Assembly (NCBI GenBank): GCA_020809705.1
Contig: CP085826.1
Coordinates: 3,968,001-4,032,000, forward strand
Direction of reading: 5' to 3'
Length of the DNA: 64,000 nt
Source: Calonectria ilicicola
Taxonomy: Eukaryota > Ascomycota > Sordariomycetes > Hypocreales > Nectriaceae
Shown here: piece by piece, positions 22,409-32,682 of the stretch
Layout of the letters: the number at the start of each line of letters is the position of its first letter
Position numbering within the stretch: position 1 is the first letter of the stretch
The notes under the pieces: model-generated
The model's database searches: none
Told to the model about the DNA's origin: nothing
What the model saw: the letters and a program-made list of their open reading frames with translations, nothing else
Translations under genes and position numbers: made by a program

Positions 22409-25400
22409 TGACTCAATTGGAGAGAAAAAAACAATATCCGCGACACTGGCTAAGTATGCCGGCACCGAAAAAAAGAAAGGAAAAAAGGAAGATTGCATTA
22501 CTGGTAAGTACATGGGGAGATCGGTTGGGAACATGGGGGTGCATCAGATGGGCTGATGGGTGGCGTCGAGGGTATTTTCTTGTCGAAAAAGACGACTTGC
22601 ATGAAGCATGATACCTCAGTGCATTCTGGCATCAAAGTGTGTTTAATTCGGTTTCCTGGTCACTAAAAAAAAGGGACAAATTATCATTGGGGCTTGGTCG
22701 ATCCTGTGTGTTGGTCATGGTTTGTGCGTTTGGAACGGTGGGAGGGGTGGAGACACAGGCTGATAGGCCAGTGACTAATAGAATTGAGGTTTTAGTGGGA
22801 GGCGTAATAGGCAAAAGCACAAGGGTATTTTTTACAATGATTTCTTATTAATGCGATTATTTCACTCAAACCACCTGGGAGATGTGATTCATGTGACGAT
22901 GGTTCGCGGCTTAGATCTAGACCCTGCATTCTGCTGGGTTGGGGATGTCTAAGTGGCAAGGTGCATTGGGTTATCTTTGAAAGAATGGGTCAACAGCAGC
23001 AACATGACGAACATGGGTATGTGCCGGTTTTGGGACTTTGAAGGAGGGGTTTTGGGGGCGGAAATGGGAATGCCTAGTCATGTACCTCGCTCACAGGGGT
23101 GGTGGCATGGGGATGTGTGGATTCGGGGAGCGGAGAGCGAGAGGGCGCCAGAAGATCGTCATCTTCCTTTGCGAGAAGGGGCCAAGAGGGAGGATCGAAG
23201 GCTTAGTCTCATCGTGGAGGCTACCGGCAGGTGGATGCCCATCTACCAGAATGCCACCGGAGAGCGGAGCATGGAGCAAGGAGCAAGGGCTGAAAGGTGG
23301 GCCTGGACACATGGGTGCAGCGATACCAGGGCCGCTGTGCCAGAGCAACGGGTATTGTACCGGGATATGGCTTTTGCAGCGGCGGAAGCATACGGGTGAC
23401 TGGTGTCTGGGTCGAGATGCTGGCGCCAAATTCGGAGGTCACGGCTGAATGACGAGGATATGAGGCGCAAGTGATGGGATGGCGAGCTCGCTCACGTTGT
23501 GATGAGGGGGGCTGGCTAGACCAGGGCCACAAACGCAGTCACGAGACGTAGAACTCGTTGAGATTTGTTCTTTTTTTTTTTTTTTTTGCTTTTCCGTAAA
23601 TGTTTTTTTTTTAAATTGCTTTTCAATTGGGATCGAAAGACGATGCTGTTGTGCAGGATACAAAGTTCCCGTCTGACGACAGGTTTTGGATCTATATTAG
23701 GAGGACTGACATATGGGGCTTTTTTTTCTTTTCTTTAATTGACCGGGGAGCAGTCGTGGAATGCGGTGAAGTCTGGTGTTGGTGGTGATTCATTCTCTGG
23801 TGCATTCTTTTTTTGCTTTTGTTCGGCATTGCCATGCTGCGTCTCTGGTGGTCTGCATCACCTTTTTCCCCTTGGCTCACCTTACTTGTACGAGCACGAG
23901 TGACTTGCTTTTGCGTAGCGTAGCGCGATGACTGGGGCCACCTTGCTTATAATTTTCCTCCCAAGAGCGATTTCTTCTTGTAAAGGAGCATTCTTACTCG
24001 TTCGTTTTTTTTGTTTTTGTTTTTGTTTTTTGCACCCTTTGCCTTTCGTTAGGGTGGCACCACTTTGCTTTGTTTCGTTGTGAGAGAAGTTTTCTCGATG
24101 CAGAGGCTTAGATGATCGAGATGCAGGTGAGATTCAATGGCGGTGAAGAACCCTGGCACGGAGGGCGACGACGGATGACAATGACGAGACCATGGCCACG
24201 ACAAGGAACAAGACCTGGGTCATGAACGGGGAGACATCAACGACCATGAGTCGGAGATTGAGCATGACACGGTAGCGGAGTCGCGCAGCCGCTATCAACT
24301 TCAACCACAACAGCATACATATGGCTACTGCTGCTTCTTCTCTTTCTAGTAAGCTAGTAAGGGGGTTGGGCGAACCTGGGGCCCGTGAGTAGCAAAGTAC
24401 CATTCAAGAGAGACATGGCTGAGCAAATCCTTGCGGGGGACAAGACGAGGCTCGTGGAGCTGGCAATGGCAGCGGACCCAGTTAGCGACGCTGGGTGACG
24501 ACTCATGGGCATTGAGTAGGTTAGGGGGGAGAGAGAGAACAACTCTTTTTCCTTTCTTTTCTTTTTTTTTTTTCTTTCTCTTCATGTTCTCTCTGTATTT
24601 CTGTTGTTTCTTTTTTTTTTTTTATTTCCCACACCATGCATGCGATGCAGGTTCAGTGGCATGCTATGCAGCACGGAGGGCAGAATGGACGATGCAACAT
24701 GACGCGATGCCATGCGAGAAGATAGATGTGATGAGTGGGACAGAAGCCCAGATCGAGAGGAGGTGGGCCAAGGGTGACCCACTCCAATGATTGGATACAG
24801 TGCATGCGAGAGAGATCTGTCTCTTCTGACTCTCATGTTTCAAGCTTGTAGTTCCCGCGTCTAGGTCAGATAACACACGAGAATAAAAAAAAGAAAATAA
24901 GAGAAAAAGAAGGTGAAGAAAGGGGAGAGAAGAGTCATTGACACGTGATGACGTTTTCTCTTTACTCAGTCAGCCAAGCTCCGCGCATTTGCGACAATAC
25001 AATCCGGGCGTCATCGGGCACACGCATCGGTTGGACGACGCAGTGTCTTGCCGATCCGTGTCAGCCCACTCTAGCTCCGGGAAAGCAATGTTGCTGTATG
25101 AAAGGCATCTCGTGTCTAGACCGACCGGTCGATGCTTTTTCAACGACGGTACTTTTTTGTCCAGGTACGACGAATCACCAGAGGCTCCACGCAGGTTACA
25201 GCAGGATACACTTGTGTCTTGCTAAGATGCCGGGATGGCGGCGTCGGGCTATCACAGCCAGCTGGGTGGTTGCGCACTCCCCTTTGGCTTTGAATCCCAT
25301 TGCCCAGCGCTCCATGTGACGGCATCAGGCATCGCCAAGGCGTACGCCCCCTCCATGGTCTTTTGGGGCCTCTTGGGGCCTGTTGGAAGGCCCCGGTTCC

Positions 25401-26451
25401 CTCTCTGATGGTTCGTCGTTTACCTGTTTCCGTTGTGGTTTCCTGTCGCCAGACGCCCCCCCCCCCCTTTGTTGGTTCTTTACAGTAAGTACCTACAGCA
25501 TACAGCATACAGCATGCCTGCGTCTCTTATTCTAACTTGAGTTTGGTGGGTTCTTTGCAGGAGCGCTTGTATACCGGCCCCGCCTCGCGGATGCACAGTG
25601 CCAGCCCCGGCCGTCGCTACACGCACGGCCCTCGTCACTCCCCCTCCTCGGTCTTCCGCGGCCTCGCGTCGCCCATCTCAGACAGCTCTGCAGCGCAGTG
25701 CCACAGTCGCGAGGCCATTAGAACGAAGCACTTCAGCTCGGTGAGCATCGGCTGCAGCAACACAGCATCAGAGCCTTTTGATTGCATCTCGTCCTACCCT
25801 CCCCTCCTCCTCGCCCCTCGCCCTCCCCCCCCTCCAGCACTGCACCTCGAGATTAACGCCGCCGTAGACGCAGCAGCGCGCGCATGCATGCTTCTCGACC
25901 CTGGGACCTGGACGTTCGCAGTCACGTCCCATCACACATCATCACCTCTCCCAACAGCCCGGTGGAGTTGTATCAGCCGCGCCCGGGCCAATAGAGCCTG
26001 GACACCTCTCCCGATCGATCGATCCGTGATCTTTCTCTTCCTCCCAATCATCGCCCCCCACACACGCTTCAAGGCGGCCATTGTCCTGTCTCCAAAACCA
26101 TCCTCCAATCTTCCAGGACCTTGTCCCCTCCAAGATCCCTACCAAGTGGCCAAGCTGCTCGGAACACTGGGGCCGCTCCCCTGACGCCACACAATCCCCA
26201 AAAGCATCCCACGCTTTGGACATTCTCGACCACCATTCGCCATTCGGCTGTCCTTCCCAGCTGAGGCGAGACCTGGCTGTTCCTCCAGCTGTCACCCCCA
26301 ACAAACGTACCTCTGCCTGTGACACTGCGCCTTGCCCTCGTTCTCTTTTCCCTTCTCTCCTTTGCCCCTTGACGCCGGCTCCCCGCCAACCTTGCTTTCG
26401 GGCGCCCGACGTGTGAGACGCACCACTTGAGCTGCATTCACGGCTTGCAAC
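22409..26451. other. Intergenic region (4 kb)
   Basis: No domain-bearing frame is seen on either strand. The tract has many T and A runs (23561-23587, 24003-24033, 24552-24624) and a short TACAGCA triplicate at 25494-25513. The last kilobase (25450-26450) looks like the transcribed leader of the acid phosphatase gene, with a probable intron at 25485-25560. A 215-codon plus-strand frame at 25537-26184 lies in this leader but shows no family resemblance. Confidence 0.5.
25485..25560 (+). other. Probable 5'-UTR intron upstream of the acid phosphatase gene
   Basis: A strong GTAAGT donor at 25485, a TCTAAC branch-point word at 25531 and a TTTGCAG acceptor ending at 25560 define a 76-base intron. 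The next confident start codon is at 26452, so it would sit in a long 5' leader. Transcript linkage to that gene is inferred from position only. Confidence 0.45.
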
Positions 26452-28472
26452 ATGGCGGCGTCCCAGACACCGCGCGACCACAAGCCCCCCCTGGGCCGGG
26501 ACGCAGGATACCAGGCCGTATACCAAGATGAGGATCAGATTGACGACCATGACGAAGGGCGCATGTCCCCTCCCATGCCCATCATGGTCCGCGGTCCTAA
26601 TCGGCCCTACCGAGGCGTCATCATGATCCTGTCGTTCCTTGTTGTTATTCTGCTCGGTGGAAACCTTTATCTCACTCTTCCGTGGGCCTTCCGCTCCGGT
26701 TCCGGCTCTTGCCGGGACTCATCGCCGGATGTGCCCCAGTATTTCCAGACTACTCCGGAGCTATGGGCCGGAGCTACCGCCACTGGTCGGCCTGCCTTCA
26801 TGGCCCAGACTCGTGTCTTTGACCCTACCAACACCTTTGTCCCCAATGAGCCGCTGCAGACGGCTATCCCTGTGAAGGGCATGATGGAGGGCAACGAGAG
26901 CATCTTTCACCATATGGGTTACCTGTCTCCCTACCACCCAAGCCCTGGCTTTGGCGTTGACGAATACCCTCTCCCTGAGGGTGCCGAAATCGTCCAGGTT
27001 CAGATGCTGTCCCGCCACGGAGCACGATACCCAACTCCGAACGCCAATGTGGCTTCACTGGGAAGTCTCATCGCCAACCACTCAGGGCAGTTTGAGATGA
27101 TGGAAGAGTTGAGCTTTCTCAACGACTGGGAGTACCAGCTCGGCCTTGCTATTCTGGTCCCCAGAGGACGCGAGGAGCTCTTCCAATCTGGAATTTTGCA
27201 TAGTTACATGTATGGCAAGCTCTACAATCCCAACACTAAGCTGATCGTTCGAACTACGGTACGTTTTTACCTCGCTAGCAGATCAACCAACTATGAATAA
27301 TGGTGAGAATTAACGCAATGTAATAGACGCAAGATCGAATGCTGAAGTCAGCCGAGAACTGGATGGCTGGTTTCTTTGGTTTAGAATGGTAGGCAACTTG
27401 CTAAAAAAAAACGAGTGATGTCTTGAGACTGACATGGCACAGGACCAACAACGCCACCATTGAGGTCATTATTGAATCTGCCGGGTTCAACAACTCTCTC
27501 GCTGGATCTCTTAACTGCAACAACAGTGCCACCAAGGTTGACTGGAACGAACCCGTCAACACTTGGGTTGACATTTACCTCAAAGATGGTATGCTTTCCT
27601 CTTGCATGTTGTCGAGAACCTCAGTCTAACCCATCCCGCAGCTACCTCTCGTTTCGAAAGGATGACCAAAGGGTTCAAGTGGAACACTCGATCTGTATAC
27701 GCGGCTCAGACCATGTGCCCCTACGAAACCGTTGCCTATGGGTACAGTAAATTCTGTGACCTCTTTACATACGAGGAGTGGAAGCATTTCGGCTACTCCA
27801 TCGACTTGACATTTGCTGCTGGAGCTGGTTTCCACAGCCCCATCGCCGTAAGTTCTACCCCCAATCCCCTTTATCGTTCCATAGCTCTAACATTGGTCGC
27901 TTCGAAAGAGGGCTGTCGGTATCGGATATCAGCAAGAAGTGATTGCTCGTCTCAAGAACCACACATTGGGTTATTCAGGCTCGCAGATCAACACCACACT
28001 TGACAGCAGCACCGAGACGTTCCCACTAAACCAGAGCCTTTACTTTGACTTTTCCCACGACACCAACATTGTCTCTGTTCTCACTGCATTCGGTTTGACT
28101 CAATTTAGAGACGACCTCCCCGCCGATAGGTACCCCGGCGATCACGAGTTTACCGTTGGGCACGTGACACCCTTTGGTGCTCGCTTGGACATTGAGATCA
28201 TCAAGGCGCCCAAGCCTGTCTCAGCCAACCGAGACGGTTACGAGGAAGGTGGGGAGACAAAGTACGTCCATTTCGTTCTGAATCAGCGTACGCTCCCACT
28301 CGGCAAGAGCTTTGAGGAGTGTGGCGACCGCAAGGATGGTTGGTGCGAGCTGGAGACGTTCCTCAAGATTCAGGAAAAGATGCCAGAAATCGCAAACTAC
28401 GACCACGCCTGCTTCGGAGACTACCCCAAGGTTGCCTACGGCCAGGTCAAGAATGGAGTACCGCTTCAGTAG
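26452..28472 (+). CDS. Membrane-anchored histidine acid phosphatase (phytase-like)
   Basis: Five exons: 26452-27258, 27327-27388, 27443-27588, 27642-27847 and 27909-28472, giving 594 residues. The N-terminus is cytoplasmic-like and acidic, followed by one membrane segment (about 54-79, beginning GVIMILSFLVVILLGG) with no cleavage motif, so a type II anchor is likely. The catalytic RHGARYP motif is at 188-194, where the histidine is the phosphate acceptor. The proton-donor HD is in FSHDTNI (H457, D458). Many N-x-S/T sites and several Cys pairs fit an extracytoplasmic domain. Family members release phosphate from phytate and other esters at low pH. Here the enzyme is probably tethered to the cell surface or a secretory compartment. 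Secreted fungal phytases have a cleaved signal instead, so the anchor is notable. The five-exon model is fully in frame. Confidence 0.93.
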
Positions 28473-29159
28473 GCACCAGATATAGCTAGCGTGCGGAATG
28501 TAAGATACTCACGAGCATAGTTAGAAAGATTAGACGGATGGCATTATAGATAGTTTGGGCCGGTCATGAAGACCAAGACTTTTTTTTTTACAAGGAGGGT
28601 AACGCCATTTGATTTTGGACATCTCATAGAGTGCCGAGTTATCCGAATCATGTTGACTTTGACCAATGCCAATTTTGTAGACACTATTTAGGTTGTCTTA
28701 TGTTTTGAGACCATGTCCTCACCTCGGCAACACATTCCTGAGTAATGCCACCAATGTCAAAAGACCCTTGATTGTCACCGTGTCTGTCTACATGCAGCTA
28801 ACATCAGATCATGGTCAATCATCAAAATCGCAGGTGGATGGGGAAAGCAAGTCAAAGATCGGTTTCAATATGGACATTCTGATTCCACAACTATCTCTAA
28901 AGTACCAGACTGCAGAAGCGTTGTATGTGCGTCCTAAATGACTTGCATGTCGCTTTTCCAAAAGCCAGATACCATCACTCTACCATACGGGTATTACAAT
29001 TGTACATTTCGCAAAACAAAACAAATCTCAACCCAAGACGCCAGTGCCGGCTTTGCCCAACTTCCCAGTTAGAAAATTAAAATAAAACGTCACAATAACA
29101 AAGAAAATAAAAAAAAAACACCCAAGCCCGCACCCGCTTCTGCGATCGAAAACTCGTGC
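28473..29159. other. Convergent intergenic region
   Basis: 687 bases between the 3' ends of the acid phosphatase and ammonium transporter genes. It is AT-rich near 29070-29120 (AAAATTAAAATAAAACG, then AAAATAAAAAAAAAAC), suitable for 3' end formation. No gene is supported. Confidence 0.55.
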
Positions 29160-30892
29160 TTAAGCACTCTTCTCGTTGGTGGAGCTGTCAGGTCTGTCAG
29201 AAGAAGCAGCCTTAGTGACAGCATTGTCGTCAGACAGGCTAGGGGTGTGCATCATTGACTGGTGCTCCTGAATGCCGTGAGCAGGCTCAAGGACATCGCC
29301 ATCCTCAGCGGGCTCGTCACGGTGGGGGCTCCAGGCAAGGAAGTCACGGCGGACCTCAACGTAATCGTAAGAGAACTCGCCATGCTGGTCGTCATCCATA
29401 CCAAGAAGCTCAGCCTCCTCAGAAGCGCGGAGCTTGAGGCCAGGGATGAGGTCGATAATCTTGGCGATGATGGCGGACATGACAAAGGCGTATGAGGAAC
29501 CGGCGACAATGGCGGCGATTTGCCAGCCAAGGATAACGTAGTTGCCGTCGAGGAATCCACCAGTAGCGCCGACGTTGACGCCGTCGAGGCCGATAATCTC
29601 GCCGGAAGCGAAGAAGGCGTTAAAAATGAGACCGACCATACCACCGACACCGTGCTCAGCGAGGACATCGAGAGAGTCATCAATACCAACGAGGAACTTG
29701 ACTGTAATAAAAGAGTTAGCGGGAAATTCAAGTGGTTGCAAAATTGATTCACGTACTCTTGGTGGCAAAGTTACAGGCGACACCAGCAACAACACCGAGA
29801 ATGATGGAGGCCCAGGGGGTAATGAAACCAGAGGCAGGAGTGGCAGCAACGAGACCAGAGATGGTACCGGAGCACCAACCGACCATGGACCACTTGCGAG
29901 CCAGACGGAAATCAAGGAGACACCAGGTCATGGCGGCGAACATGGCAGTGAGACACGAGTTCCAGCAGGCCATGGCAGCACGGAGGTTAGCACCAAAGGC
30001 GGAACCACCGTTGAAGCCGAGCCAGCCAAACCAGAGGAGAATGGTGCCGAGAGTGATGAGAGAGATGTTGTGAGGGCGGAAGTTCATCATCATCTTCTCG
30101 TTTCGGCGGCCGAGAACCCAAGAGTAGGCAAAGGCCGACATGCCGGAGCCGATCTCGACGGGGACACCACCAGCGTAGTCAAGGACACCGTTCTTGAAAG
30201 CCCAGCCGTTGGAGTTCCAAACCCAGAAGGCGAGAGGGCAGTAGACGATGGTGGCCCAGAAGAAGACGAAAACCATGCTGGGGACGACACGGCCGCGCTC
30301 AGCAACGGCACCGACGGTGAGGGCTCCGGTGACAGCGGCGAACATCATCTGGTAGAGCGAGTAGAGGAGAGCGGGGACGAGGGGAGAGCCCTGGGAAGGG
30401 GTGGCCCAGACCTTTCGGAGGCCAAAGTGCTTGAGGTCGCCAATGAAGGGGTTGTTGGAGGAGGTGGAAAAGGCGAGTGAGTAGCCCCAGAAGTACCACT
30501 GGAAGACCATGACGGAGAAGGACATCATGACAACCCAGAGCATGGAAAGAGCCGATTTTCTGCGCGCGAGACCCGAGTAGAGGAAGGCGATGCCGGGAAC
30601 CATGATCAGCACCAGGCAGGAGCTGAGCAGGATGAAGGACTGGTCACCGGACTGGTACCATTGGTTGAGGTTGGTGGTGGCTGTAGAGAAAGGAAGCCGT
30701 GGTTAGCATTCTGTATGTCTAATTCTTTCCCTTGTTGTTCTGCTGCACTTCTTGGTGTGCTCTTGGCGCTCTTGGCGTTTTCGGAGCATACTGCGAAGCT
30801 GAAGAAGGGACAATCAACGTACTGGAATCACCACCCGTGACATCATTAGTGCCATTGAAGACTGTCGGAGCACCCGTGTGCGAGTACGACAT
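29160..30892 (-). CDS. AMT/MEP-family ammonium transporter
   Basis: Exons on the minus strand: 30892-30823, 30680-29757 and 29701-29160, giving 511 residues. The protein is a classic polytopic AMT/Mep permease: start MSYSHTGAPTVFNGTNDV, pore-lining stretches such as LYSGLARRKSALSML, WVWNSNGWAFKNGVLDYAGG, HNISLITLGTILLWFGWLGFN and LAEHGVGGMVG, and an acidic-polar cytosolic tail after residue ~430. It would sit in the plasma membrane and take up ammonium. At the first twin-histidine position there is Glu (E199, in PVEIGSG) while the second histidine is kept (H348). This matches the yeast Mep1/Mep3 type more than the Mep2 sensor type. Several GATA-factor-like sites lie upstream, consistent with nitrogen control. 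Which fungal paralogue (MepA, MepB or MepC) this is cannot be fixed from sequence alone. Confidence 0.95.
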
Positions 30893-31510
30893 GGTGGGCG
30901 ATTTTTTTTAAGGCGACAAGGACTGCGATGGATTGATTTATTGGTTTTCTTTTTTACGAGGATTGGGTCGATTCGAGGAGTTTAGGAGAGCGAGATTCGT
31001 CACGGGGCGTCGTTCGAGATTGCTGAAGAGAGACAGGGAGGTGGATCAATTCGTCTCAAGTGATTTTTCTTGTCCTCTCTTTTTATTTCGGAAGATTGGC
31101 GACGAGAAATGCAGGGTCCCGTCTGAGACAAGCAGGCGACGGGAGGGGAGCGAGCAAAGTATAAAAAGAAAAAAAGGGAAGAGGGCTGGGTCGAATCCAG
31201 CCAAGTTCCAAGTATGAAGCTTCACTCCCAAGTGGATCGAATGGGGAAGCGAGTACAAGATGGAGATGGGATATCGAGATGGGAATGGGAGCGAAGCGAA
31301 CACAGGGAGGCTTTGTATCTATTTAACAAGGCGGCCTGCTCCAGACAGACGGCTAAGAGAGCAGTCCCCTGCCCGGTCATAGTCCGAACAGCAAAAATGA
31401 GAGAGAGAGCTGTGTGTGTGGTGTGTGGTGTGTGATGTGGGTAGTCGAGCAAAAGCCACGCGTGGGTAAGGGCGGGTTGCAGATCCCTGGGGGCAATTGG
31501 CAGAGGGCGC

Positions 31511-31735
31511 AGATAAAGATTGGAGGCTAGTTTACGCTGCCATCGGGCAAGATAGTGGTTTGTGTGTGTGGTCGTGTGTACGTACATGGCAATTGTCCTT
31601 GTCTAGTGGTGATGTTGGGTCCCGTCCCCAGGTATCACAGCGAAGGCCCAGCAGCAAAAAAAAAAACTGTGGAAAGCATACATAACTAGATGGACACATA
31701 GTTTATGGGTACGTACCCGCCAGCGATAGAGATAG
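31511..31735. promoter_or_regulatory. Cluster of GATA-factor-like sites upstream of the ammonium transporter
   Basis: HGATAR words on the plus strand: AGATAA at 31511, AGATAG at 31550, CGATAG at 31724 and AGATAG at 31730. They lie 0.6 to 0.85 kb upstream of the transporter start codon. Fungal ammonium transporter genes are known targets of AreA/NIT2-type GATA regulators. Binding is inferred. Confidence 0.4.
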
Positions 31736-32646
31736 CGCCGCCCCCCCTCCGCCTACCCCCTTGCACCGACGCCAGGTACCGGCCTGATTCCGGGCCCGGG
31801 AGGCGTGAGCCTAGTGCTGGGTCGCGCTGCCCATGGCCCGAGAATCACCTCTCCCGGGTCGATGGACACCAAAAACAGTCGAATGGCCCCCCCGCCTCTG
31901 ACACCCCCGGTTCTCCGGTCTGGAGTGCGTTGCCAACAGAGGAAGAGAAAAAAAAAATTGAAGTAAAAAAGGAAGAAGCTTCGGGGATACCCGCGGGACG
32001 TTCCTCCCCCCCCAGAGCGAGCAGGGGAATTGATTGTCCGTCCTGATCAAAGCTCTCTCTGTTGCGTTCAAGTTTGCAAATTTGTCAAGTAACCGCCAAG
32101 ATGAACCAAGACGAAACCACTTATCTCTGCGCCCCCCGTCTCCAATCTTCCCGTATCAACAGCCTCACTCGACGAGCACAGCTGAAAACGCATCAGACGT
32201 CAATGCTTTCCCATCCTTTGTTTCTTTTGATGCCTCGGCCCTTTCTTGGTCCTGATAAGGCCCGCCCACGCGGAACGGACCATTTTTGCTTGTCAGCTTG
32301 GGTCTCAACGCACCAAGACCTCTTGGTGGCGTTCTTCTGAGACTAGCTGTGATAAACCTACCACCCTCCTTCATCCTCCTGCTTCATCATCCATCAGCTG
32401 CCATGTGGTCGTAAAAAAAAAAAAAGAAGAATTTGCAAAAAAAACTCCAAAAGATTGTGACACCGAAGTGTATCCCATGCAGCATGCTAGTCCCTCCTCC
32501 CCCCAGCTGCATGCATTACCGATGACGGGGGCTTTTGACTAAGTGGTCCTGTCTGTCTGCCTGCCGTGCTCTTTTCAACTGCAAAACAAGCTACGTGCAG
32601 GGATCAGAAAAGGCTGAATCGATTAGGCATGGGCAAAAAAAAAAAT

Positions 32647-32682
32647 CGAATCAATGAATCGATTCATTGATGAATCGATTCG
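32647..32682. repeat. Nested palindrome with repeated TGAATCGATT
   Basis: A perfect 20-base palindrome, TCAATGAATCGATTCATTGA, spans 32651-32670. It is bounded by CGAATC (32647) and GATTCG (ending 32682), and directly followed by a second palindrome GAATCGATTC (32672-32681). The core TGAATCGATT occurs three times in 66 bases, at 32615, 32655 and 32671. Confidence 0.9.

Noticed and set aside
29542..30480. A 312-codon frame antisense to the ammonium transporter
   Set aside because: Low-complexity Gly/Glu-rich translation that only reflects codon bias of the real gene.
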